From Verrucomicrobiota bacterium (GTDB taxonomy: Bacteria > Verrucomicrobiota > Verrucomicrobiia > Chthoniobacterales > UBA10450), in contig QHOF01000035.1 of assembly GCA_003219335.1 (NCBI GenBank), positions 1-6,471 on the forward strand: DNA of 6,471 nucleotides, read 5' to 3'. The position numbers and the translations under genes were made by a program. The notes under the pieces were generated by a model. It had not been told where the DNA came from and did no database searches. It worked only from the letters and a program-made list of their open reading frames with translations. Of the stretch, positions 1 to 6,096 are shown one piece after another. Position 1 is the first letter of the stretch. Every line of letters begins with the position of its first letter.

Positions 1-489
1 CGTCGTGTTTGCCAACGCGCCGCTCTAGTTCCGAAAATTTTTGCGCTAACTCACGGTTTGTTTCGAGCGTCTGGCGCAGCTTCACAAACGCGCGCATGAT
101 CGCGATATTCACTTTCACCGCACGTTCGCTCTTCAGCACGCTGGAGAGCATGGCAATGCCTTGCTCGGTGAAAGCGTAATGCCGATAGCGCTTGCCCCGA
201 TGCTTGCGTGAACTCATCACAATTTGTGATGAGTCCGAGACCTCATTTCCGGTAGGTCGCTCCCGTAAAGCTATCACAGATTGTGATACCTGTTCCATCT
301 GCTCATCATTGAGCTGAAACATGAAATCACGTGGAAACCGATCAGCATCTCGCTTCACGGCCTGATTCAGGACTCGCGTTCCGACGCCGTACAAAGACGC
401 AAGATCTGAATCGAACAACACTTTCTCCCCGCGGAAGACACGGATGGCCTGCGCGACCCGACTTACAGGAATTATCTGTCCTTACGCAT
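1..489 (-). CDS. ORF6N-domain (KilA-N-like) DNA-binding protein, 3' end outside window, start probably frameshifted
   Basis: The minus-strand reading frame from about 481 down to position 1 has no stop and encodes a recognisable ORF6N-domain protein. The N-terminal core contains IPVSRVAQAIRVFRGEKV, then LFDSDLASLYGVGTRVLNQA, then RDADRFPRDFMFQLNDEQ. A later conserved block reads YAFTEQGIAMLSSVLKSERA and NIAIMRAFVKLRQTL, followed by a Glu/Lys-rich helical tail (ELAQKFSELERR) that runs out of the window. ORF6N proteins are presumed DNA-binding regulators first noted in phages and are also common on bacterial chromosomes; the target is unknown. A good start exists at ATG 489-487 with GAGG at 499-496, but that frame reads MRKDR then stops at 474-472, and the domain frame has its own TAA at 484-482. 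A one-base deletion between about 484 and 473 would join MRKD to IIPVSRV. The family call is firm; the start and intactness are not. Confidence 0.85.
213..233. repeat. Perfect 21-nt palindrome inside the ORF6N gene
   Basis: Arms CTCATCACAA (213-222) and TTGTGATGAG (224-233) are exact reverse complements around one central base. The core ATCACA-N3-TGTGAT recurs 57 nt away at 273-287 in the same codon phase. It encodes Ser-Gln-Ile-Val-Met. It could be a binding site or simply the trace of a duplicated coding segment. Confidence 0.7.
272..288. repeat. Second ATCACA-N3-TGTGAT palindrome inside the ORF6N gene
   Basis: Arms TATCACA (272-278) and TGTGATA (282-288) flank a 3-nt spacer. It shares its core with the palindrome at 213-233 and encodes Ser-Gln-Ser-Val-Ile in the same frame, with centres 57 nt (19 codons) apart. 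Confidence 0.7.
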
Positions 490-495
490 TTTGGA

Positions 496-499
496 CCTC
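496..499 (-). promoter_or_regulatory. Ribosome binding site for the ORF6N gene
   Basis: GAGG on the minus strand lies 6 nt before ATG 489-487 and directly behind the nuoM stop codon (503-501). It supports 489 as the original start of the ORF6N gene, although the frame from that ATG closes after five codons in the sequence as given. Confidence 0.5.
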
Positions 500-500
500 G

Positions 501-1950
501 TTAGGCAAACAGCCGCGCCATGTGAACGACGGTCGTGTTGAAAATGTTGAACATGAATTGCGGCGCGATGCCGATGGCGAACATGAGCAAAGTCACGGGA
601 ACGACGACCAATTTTTCACTTCGCAAAAGATCGGGAAACGCGCTGCAACTTTCGGCGAGCGGTCCACTGAAAAGCGCTTGCATCGCGCGTGCGAAAACGA
701 TGGCTGTGACGAGGAGACCGATTACCGCAATGGCAGTAAACGGGGCCGCGACGGCGAATGAGCCTTTGAAAATCAGAAATTCACCGATGAACCCGTTCAG
801 TCCCGGCAGGCCGAGCGATGAAAACATAGCGACGCTCATCCAGCCGCACAGCAGCGGCGTCCGCTGCATCAGGCCGCCGAAGTCGTCGATTCTCCGGCGG
901 CTGCCGGACCGTTGTTCGAGCAGGCCAACAAAATAGAAGAGCGCAGCCGCAGTGATGCCATGGTTGAAAATTTGCATGAACACGCCGCTCAACGCCGCGT
1001 GCGCATCAACCCTGGCAGCAACTACAGGCGAAGCGGCGAGCGCGAAGAGACCGAGCATGCAGTAGCCGAGATGGTTAATCGACAAATAGGCAACCATTCG
1101 TTTCAGATCCCGTTGCGCCCATGCCGCGAGTGGAGCGAACACGATCGAGCAGACCGCCAGCACAAGCAGCCAGGGGCCGACGACCCTGATGCACGAAACC
1201 GTAAACGCCCATTTTGGAGAGCAGGCCGGTCAGCACCATCGAGACCGCCGTCGGCGCGGTTTGATAAGCGTCAGGCAGCCAGGTGTGAAACGGAAAGAGT
1301 GGCACCTTCACCGCCAATCCGACAAAGACGCCTGCAAAAGCAAGCCAGGCGAGGTTGCCGGTGAGCAAATCGTTTTTCCCAAGACCCGCGAGAGTCGCAA
1401 AATCGAATGTGCCTCTGGCCAAATAAATCCCGAGAAACGAAAGCAACATCGCCACGCTGCCGAGAAATGTGTAGAGGAAAAACTTGGTCGCCGCGCGGTC
1501 CCGATTTTCGCCGCCCCAGATTTTGATCAGCAAAAACGCAGGGACCAGGCTCATTTCGTAAAACAGGAACCAGAGAACGAAATTCTGCGCCGTGAACGTT
1601 CCGTAGAGCGCAGACTGCATGACGAGCACTGTCGCGTAGAAACCGCGGGGCATGGGCTGCGCCAGAAATGCAAACGGCACGATTAGCGAGGTGAGCAATT
1701 CCAACAGCAGACTCAGCCCATCGACACCAACGAGATATTCGGCGCCGATTGCGGGAATCCAATCATGACGTTCCACAAACTGCAGCCCACTCACGGTGGC
1801 GTCGAAATTTCGCCATAGCGCAAGGACGCACGCAGCAGAGATGACGTTACAAATCAGAGCGATGGGGCGCGCATTTTTCTGTGGCCAGATCCAGACCGCC
1901 AGCGCGCCGAGGAGCGGAATGAAAATAATTGCCGTGATCAACCCAACCAT
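501..1950 (-). CDS. nuoM: NADH-quinone oxidoreductase subunit M (complex I antiporter-like subunit), interrupted by a frameshift
   Basis: NuoM is one of the three antiporter-like proton channels in the membrane arm of complex I. The first part (1950 to about 1195, 252 residues) starts MVGLITAIIFIPLLGALAVW. It carries the channel glutamate E132 in FYEMSLVP, the lysine K215 in AVKVPLFPFHTWLPDA and K246 in LLSKMGVYG. The second part (about 1193 to 501) lies one base out of frame. It continues with RVVGPWLLVLAV, AQRDLKRMVAYLSINHLGY, QIFNHGITAAALF, and GLPGLNGFIGEFLIFKG with its late conserved glutamate. Removing one base near 1194-1185 gives a protein of about 482 residues, a normal NuoM length. 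The frame break falls after GVYGF, within a conserved transmembrane region, so as written the product would be truncated. The start overlaps the end of nuoL by 13 nt. No slippery heptamer is obvious at the break. The gene identity is certain; whether the frameshift is biological is not. Confidence 0.93.
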
Positions 1951-3944
1951 GCGTAGAGAAGAAGCAGCGCGAGCATGCCGACAGCCAGCGCGGCGAGATA
2001 CGTTTGAATTTGACCCGAGTGCGCCCTGGACATGAGCCGGCCCAAGCCGCGCGTCCCGGCGGTGGTTCCATCAACTCCTGCGTTAATGCCGTGTTCATCA
2101 ACACTGGTCGTAAGCATTGCGAAAACTCGGCCAACTGCGCCGAAGCCGCGCACCAGACCATCCCAGAAATAGCGATCCATCCAGTCAGACAACTGCGCGG
2201 CCGCCCAACTGAACGCAATCACCGTGCGGCCATAAAGTTCGTCGATCCACATTTTGTTGGCGAGGAACCGAAACAATGTCGGCTGCGCGTATTCGAGCGG
2301 ATCGACCTCAGCCGAACGTTGTCGATTTTGCACGCCCGCTTCGCGATACATCCAAATGCCGAGGCCGAGGCCGGTGCCGACCAGCACGAGTGAAAGAAAG
2401 AGCATCGGCTGAATCAGGCGCGCGAGGTCGAACTGCACAGGTTCGCCCCTGAGATACGCGTGGAGCCACGGCCATGCCGGCGTGAGTACGACGCTGAAGA
2501 AAATTGCGCAAACCGCGAGGGCTATCAGAGGCATCGTCATCACGCGCGGGCTCTCGTGCGCGCGCTCCGAGGCGACGCGTGAGTTGCCGAAAAAGACGTA
2601 GATGATTTGTCGCGTCATATAGAGAGCCGTGAGGACGACGCCCGCAAGCATCAGGAAATATGGCGCGTGCGACCGCGGCCAATGCTCTGTTGCATGAAGA
2701 ATTTCTTCTTTCGTCCAAGCGCCAGAAAAAAAGAACGGGACGCCGCTGAGTGCCATCATCCCGATGGCGTATGTGACAAACGTCACCGGCATGAGTCGCC
2801 GCAGGCCACCCATTTTGCGAATGTCCTGTTCGCCGTGGCATCCGTGAATCACGGACCCGGAGCCGAGGAACAGGAGCGCCTTGAAAAAGCCGTGCGCCAG
2901 CAAGTGCATGATGCCTGCTGCGACACCGCCGACGCCTAATGAAACCATCATCAAGCCAAGTTGCGACACGGTCGAATAAGCGAGGATCCGTTTGATGTCC
3001 GCCTGCGCGATGGCGATAAGCGCCGCCATCAGCGCCGTCGTCACGCCGATCCAAACGACGACGGTAAGTGATGAGGTCACACCGTTGATCCCGCCTAACG
3101 AAAAGAGCGGATACACGCGTGCCACGAGAAACACGCCGGCGGCGACCATCGTCGCAGCGTGGATCAACGCGCTGACGGGTGTTGGTCCTTCCATTGCGTC
3201 CGGCAACCAGACGTGCAGTGGGAATTGCCCAGACTTGCCAATCGCCCCGCAGAAAATCAGCAGCGCGATGAACCCCGCGACTGCGGGACTCGCCCCGAGC
3301 ATGGCGAGGCCGGCACTTTCGAGACAGCCGCTTCCGCCATCGTAAAACAGAAGCGTCCCGCTGCGATTATAAAGCCAGAGCATCCCGAGAAAAAATCCCA
3401 TATCGCCGATGCGCGTGGTGATGAACGCTTTTTTTGCGGCAGCCGCCGCGCTGGGTCGCTCGATCCAAAACCCGATGAGCAGATACGACGCGAGCCCAAC
3501 CAGTTCCCAAAAAATGAAAAGCAAAAGCAAACTGTTTGCGATGACCAGGCCGAGCATCGCGCCGGAGAAAAACGACAGGTACGCAAAGAAACGGGTGAAA
3601 TTTTTGTCCTCGGCCATGTAGCCGATGCTGAAGACAAAAATGCACAACCCGACGAGCGAGATCATGAGCAGCATGGCGGCAGCAAGCGGGTCGAGAACAA
3701 ATCCGAGCCGCAATGTTTGATCGCCGAACGTGAACCAGGTGAAGTTCTGAACGGCGCGGAAGCTGTACGTTTGCAGCGTGGACACGAACGCGAAGATCGA
3801 AATCCCGAGGGCAAACACTTGCCCAATCACCGCGAGAACCGCTGCGCTTTTGCGGCGTGCGTTCGACAAACTCAGAATCGCGAGCGACGCCGCGCACGGG
3901 ACGGCCGGGATCGGCCAGAGGTTAGTGACGATCCCCGAATTCAT
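1938..3944 (-). CDS. nuoL: NADH-quinone oxidoreductase subunit L (distal proton channel of complex I)
   Basis: This 668-residue protein is NuoL, the distal antiporter-like subunit, which in E. coli carries the long lateral helix and transverse helix along the membrane arm. Conserved channel residues are visible: E147 in FIFWELVGLASYLLIGFW, K237 in IGKSGQFPLHVWLPDAMEGP, the histidine of SALIHAATMVAAG, H351 and K355 in LLAHGFFKALLFLGSGS, and K412 in GAWTKEEIL. The sequence D-I-K-R-I-L-A-Y-S-T-V-S-Q-L-G (316-330) is the family signature shared with NuoM. The C-terminal part (about 545-668) has the NuoL-typical MWIDELYG and a final hydrophobic helix. E. coli NuoL is about 613 residues, so this one is moderately longer, largely in the 450-640 region. 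Its ATG overlaps the nuoK stop (ATGA), and nuoM begins 13 nt before its end. AAAGG abuts the ATG, so initiation probably depends on coupling to nuoK. Confidence 0.97.
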   Translation of the reverse strand: MNSGIVTNLWPIPAVPCAASLAILSLSNARRKSAAVLAVIGQVFALGISIFAFVSTLQTYSFRAVQNFTWFTFGDQTLRLGFVLDPLAAAMLLMISLVGLCIFVFSIGYMAEDKNFTRFFAYLSFFSGAMLGLVIANSLLLLFIFWELVGLASYLLIGFWIERPSAAAAAKKAFITTRIGDMGFFLGMLWLYNRSGTLLFYDGGSGCLESAGLAMLGASPAVAGFIALLIFCGAIGKSGQFPLHVWLPDAMEGPTPVSALIHAATMVAAGVFLVARVYPLFSLGGINGVTSSLTVVVWIGVTTALMAALIAIAQADIKRILAYSTVSQLGLMMVSLGVGGVAAGIMHLLAHGFFKALLFLGSGSVIHGCHGEQDIRKMGGLRRLMPVTFVTYAIGMMALSGVPFFFSGAWTKEEILHATEHWPRSHAPYFLMLAGVVLTALYMTRQIIYVFFGNSRVASERAHESPRVMTMPLIALAVCAIFFSVVLTPAWPWLHAYLRGEPVQFDLARLIQPMLFLSLVLVGTGLGLGIWMYREAGVQNRQRSAEVDPLEYAQPTLFRFLANKMWIDELYGRTVIAFSWAAAQLSDWMDRYFWDGLVRGFGAVGRVFAMLTTSVDEHGINAGVDGTTAGTRGLGRLMSRAHSGQIQTYLAALAVGMLALLLLYAWLG

Positions 3945-4258
3945 CCTTTGAGCTGATCGAGCTGATCCACATTGGTTGTGCGATAATGGCGATAAACGGC
4001 TATGATCATCGCCAGGCCAACGGCCGCTTCGGCGGCGGAGATTGCGATGGAAAAGAGTGCGAGCATCACGCCCACCGGCGGCTGATGTGGCTTCGGAGCA
4101 AAACGCCAGAACGCAATGAAATTCAGGTTCGCTGCCGCAAGCATCATCTCGATTCCAATGAGGATGAAGATGGCATGACGACGGCTCAGGGCAGCGAGCA
4201 GGCCGATGGAGAACAGCGCTGCAGAAACAATCAGAAAGATTTGCAGCGTCGGCGTCAT
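3941..4258 (-). CDS. nuoK: NADH-quinone oxidoreductase subunit K
   Basis: A 105-residue protein with three hydrophobic helices, matching NuoK in length and sequence. NuoK is a small membrane-arm subunit whose two buried glutamates take part in the proton path. These are E37 in FILIGIEMMLAAANLNFIAF and E77 in FSIAISAAEAAVGLAMIIAVYR. The open frame extends upstream to 4435, but only the ATG at 4258 gives the normal family N-terminus (MTPTLQIFLIVSAALFSIGL). That ATG also has a strong GGAGG 7 nt upstream and overlaps the nuoJ stop as ATGA. The C-terminal tail contains DQLDQL from a tandem 9-nt repeat just before the stop, which overlaps nuoL by 4 nt. Confidence 0.97.
   Translation of the reverse strand: MTPTLQIFLIVSAALFSIGLLAALSRRHAIFILIGIEMMLAAANLNFIAFWRFAPKPHQPPVGVMLALFSIAISAAEAAVGLAMIIAVYRHYRTTNVDQLDQLKG
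3950..3967. repeat. Tandem 9-nt duplication at the nuoK 3' end
   Basis: GAGCTGATC occurs twice head to tail on the plus strand, encoding DQLDQL in the polar C-terminal tail of NuoK. It probably arose by slippage and keeps the frame, so it should be tolerated. Confidence 0.6.
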
Positions 4259-4737
4259 CGTTTTTCCTCCATCACCAGGACAAGCGCGCCAATGAGGGCG
4301 GCGGTGAGCAGCAGCCCGATGCATTGCAATGGCCAGACGTAACTGGTCATTAACGCTTCCCCGATTCGTTTGACTGTCAGCGCACGAATATGCGGAGCGA
4401 CGATGGAAAGCGACGGCGTTTTCAGAATCGACCACGTCAAACCGCAGAATAGGGCGACGGCGATGATTACTCCGCTCCAGTTAAACCCGCGATCTTTTTC
4501 AATATCGCGTCGGGTGAGGAGAATCGTGAAAACGATCAGCACTGCGACCGCGCCGATGTAAATGAACACCAGGGCCAAGCCCACGAATTCCGCGCCGAGC
4601 AAAAAGAAGAACGCTGCGATTCCTACGAATGCCACTGCAAAACTGAGCGCAGCATGCATCAGCTTTCGCAGCGTCGCAGCAGCCAGCGCCGCGGCGAGCG
4701 TCAAAATCGAAATGACAATGAATGCGGCGCCGTTCAT
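4255..4737 (-). CDS. nuoJ: NADH-quinone oxidoreductase subunit J
   Basis: A 160-residue, five-helix protein matching NuoJ, which sits between the NuoH quinone channel and NuoK and helps relay conformational change to the antiporter subunits. The diagnostic third-helix region is GAEFVGLALVFIYIGAVAVLIVF (about 48-70), containing the conserved GAEF, tyrosine and glycine that form the pi-bulge helix of the family. The N-terminal helix begins MNGAAFIVISILTLAAALAA and the last helix ends GALVLVMEEKR. The ATG overlaps the nuoH stop by 4 nt and its stop overlaps the nuoK ATG, so the start is fixed by coupling. There is no evident Shine-Dalgarno. nuoJ follows nuoH directly, with no nuoI between them. 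Confidence 0.96.
   Translation of the reverse strand: MNGAAFIVISILTLAAALAAATLRKLMHAALSFAVAFVGIAAFFFLLGAEFVGLALVFIYIGAVAVLIVFTILLTRRDIEKDRGFNWSGVIIAVALFCGLTWSILKTPSLSIVAPHIRALTVKRIGEALMTSYVWPLQCIGLLLTAALIGALVLVMEEKR
4266..4270 (-). promoter_or_regulatory. Ribosome binding site of nuoK
   Basis: GGAGG on the minus strand, inside the last codons of nuoJ and 7 nt before ATG 4258. It is the clearest Shine-Dalgarno sequence in the operon and settles the short nuoK start over the longer open frame from 4435. Confidence 0.8.
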
Positions 4738-5921
4738 TCAGCGAAGCGATAAACGCGCTGCGCAAATTTCCTTCGCGTGTCGAGCAGGATCGACAGAGCG
4801 GTGTAAACAATGGCAATCACCAAGAGCGACCACAGCCAGCCCCGCAACCCGCGCCCGGCATAATGCCAGACGGCAGCGGCGATGATACACGTGAACGCCA
4901 TCGGCAACATGAATTTCCAGGCGACATTCATGATTTGATCGATGCGCGTGCGCGGAAGGGTGCCGCGGACCCAGATGTAAACGAAGAGCAGCACACTCAG
5001 TTTTACGAAAAACCAGACATAGGACGGAATGATTTCCAGCACGCGCACAGGCGCATGCCAGCCGCCGAGGAACAATGTCACGCCAAGCCCGCTAATCGCG
5101 AACATCCCGATGTATTCCGCCATGAAAAACGTCGCGTATTTGAATCCGGAATATTCGGTCATGTGACCGGCGACGATTTCCGATTCGCCCTCGGGCACGT
5201 CGAAGGGAGTGCGGTTCGATTCCACCAGACCGGAGACGAAGAACAAAATGAACGCCGCTGCGCCCCACGGTGTGAAGACAAACCAGCGCGGCACCAGGCC
5301 AAAGGTGTATTCGGCTTGCGCGGCCACGATTCGCTCTGGGGTGAGCGAACCAACGACCATCACCACGGGCAGCACAGTGATGATGAGCGGCAGCTCGTAG
5401 CTGAACATTTGGGCAATCGCGCGCATCGCACCGAGCATCGAAAATTTATTGTTGCTGCCCCAACCGGCCATGAACACCGCCAGTTCGGTAGTCGATCCCA
5501 CGGCGAAGAAAAACAGAATGCCACCGTCGATGGTGAATGGCGTCATGTTTCGCCCATAGGGAATCACGCCGAGAGTGAGAATCGCCGTGGCGGCGATGAG
5601 GACCGGTGCCAGAAAGTGCACAATCTTGTCCGCCCGCGCCGGGACGATGTCTTCTTTGATCAGCATTTTGATTCCGTCGGCAATAGGTTGGAAGAGACCG
5701 AACGGCCCGACGCGGTTCGGGCCGTAGCGATTTTGTATGCGTGCCAGAATTTTTCGCTCCAGCACCGAGATGAGCGCGAAGAGCGTGAGGAATACAGCGA
5801 GTAGCGCGAAAATATTTGTTAGAATAGACACGACCTGGATCACCCAGCCGGGCGACCCTGCCAGCCACGACAGCAGCCATTGCTTGGCGTTGACGAAGAC
5901 CTGGTCGATGGACTTGCTCAT
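4734..5921 (-). CDS. nuoH: NADH-quinone oxidoreductase subunit H (quinone-site/connecting subunit)
   Basis: NuoH anchors the hydrophilic arm of complex I to the membrane arm and lines the quinone chamber. This 395-residue protein has the family signatures in order: LERKILARIQNRYGPNRVGP (54-73), LFQPIADGIKMLIKED (76-91), AGWGSNNKFSMLGAMRAIAQ (152-171), SYELPL (174-179), the acidic loop ESNRTPFDVPEGESEIVAGH (234-253) with EYSGFKYATFFMAEY (256-270), and RTRIDQIMNVAWKFMLP (324-340). It is longer than the usual 320-350 residues, mainly because of about 25 extra N-terminal residues and a C-terminal extension with an additional hydrophobic helix (about 362-380). The ATG at 5921 is the first gene of the visible block. 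It has no clear Shine-Dalgarno and lies in a small inverted repeat (5918-5930). A shorter start is possible, but none fits better. Confidence 0.97.
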   Translation of the reverse strand: MSKSIDQVFVNAKQWLLSWLAGSPGWVIQVVSILTNIFALLAVFLTLFALISVLERKILARIQNRYGPNRVGPFGLFQPIADGIKMLIKEDIVPARADKIVHFLAPVLIAATAILTLGVIPYGRNMTPFTIDGGILFFFAVGSTTELAVFMAGWGSNNKFSMLGAMRAIAQMFSYELPLIITVLPVVMVVGSLTPERIVAAQAEYTFGLVPRWFVFTPWGAAAFILFFVSGLVESNRTPFDVPEGESEIVAGHMTEYSGFKYATFFMAEYIGMFAISGLGVTLFLGGWHAPVRVLEIIPSYVWFFVKLSVLLFVYIWVRGTLPRTRIDQIMNVAWKFMLPMAFTCIIAAAVWHYAGRGLRGWLWSLLVIAIVYTALSILLDTRRKFAQRVYRFAE

Positions 5922-5930
5922 CCGGGATGA
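5918..5930. repeat. Short palindrome over the nuoH start codon
   Basis: TCATCC (5918-5923) and GGATGA (5925-5930) are reverse complements around one base. The nuoH ATG (5921-5919) lies within one arm, so an mRNA hairpin could partly hide it, though a 6-bp stem with a one-base centre is weak. Confidence 0.3.
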
Positions 5931-5939
5931 AGAAAACCG

Positions 5940-5959
5940 TTGATTGCCAGGTTAATCAA
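5940..5959. repeat. Operator-like inverted repeat upstream of nuoH
   Basis: TTGATT (5940-5945) and AATCAA (5954-5959) are separated by 8 nt, giving a 20-nt dyad that starts 19 nt upstream of the nuoH start codon. The size and spacing resemble a repressor or activator site, but no known consensus is matched. Confidence 0.3.
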
Positions 5960-6001
5960 GACAGAACGCGGATGGACTTTCGTTTGAAATCGACCCGTAA
6001 T

Positions 6002-6013
6002 CGGCCCGGGCCG
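6002..6013. repeat. 12-nt GC palindrome in the divergent intergenic region
   Basis: CGGCCCGGGCCG is a perfect self-complementary sequence midway between the divergent genes. It may be a protein-binding site. A chance origin is quite possible in GC-rich DNA. Confidence 0.3.
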
Positions 6014-6077
6014 CAATATTCATTTTTCACTTGAAATGGTTTTGGCTTTGCACCGAGCCTTTGGTACGGTACTTTTG

Positions 6078-6096
6078 GCGTTCGCAATGCGAACGC
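6078..6096. repeat. Perfect 19-nt palindrome centred on the OstA-like gene start codon
   Basis: GCGTTCGCA (6078-6086) and TGCGAACGC (6088-6096) are exact reverse complements around A6087, the first base of the proposed ATG. As RNA it would form a 7-bp stem (GCGTTCG/CGAACGC) with the ATG in a 5-nt loop. It could also be an operator. Confidence 0.5.

Larger units (their letters stand above)
5922..6086. other. Divergent intergenic region between nuoH and the lptA/lptD-like gene
   Basis: About 165 nt separate the two divergent start codons, shrinking to 114 nt if the plus-strand gene begins at the alternative ATG 6036. Promoters for both directions should lie here. I see no strong -35/-10 pair on either strand; a weak plus-strand possibility is TTGGCT, 17 nt, TACGGT ending near 6070. 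Two small inverted repeats (5940-5959, 6002-6013) lie wholly inside, and others cover the nuoH start and the 6087 ATG. Confidence 0.5.

Noticed and set aside
213..233. CRP/FNR-type binding site in the ORF6N palindrome
   Set aside because: The CRP consensus is TGTGA-N6-TCACA; here the half-sites are in the opposite order (TCACA-N3-TGTGA) and lie inside a coding region.
1185..1195. Programmed ribosomal frameshift in nuoM
   Set aside because: No slippery heptamer, in-frame stop-linked signal or obvious downstream stem was seen, and NuoM is not known to be recoded; error or mutation is simpler.
3159..3956. Plus-strand open frame of 265 codons opposite nuoL
   Set aside because: Highly charged, with no domain or start signal, and lying entirely within nuoL, whose protein is unmistakable.
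4259..4435. Upstream extension of the nuoK frame giving a 164-residue protein
   Set aside because: The added 59 residues are polar and unlike NuoK; the GGAGG before 4258 and the ATGA overlap with nuoJ fix the shorter start.
4722..5804. Plus-strand open frame of 360 codons opposite nuoH
   Set aside because: It is the antisense of a strongly conserved membrane gene. The product is rich in Arg, His, Glu, Asp and Gln with no recognisable domain, as expected when codons for hydrophobic residues are read backwards.
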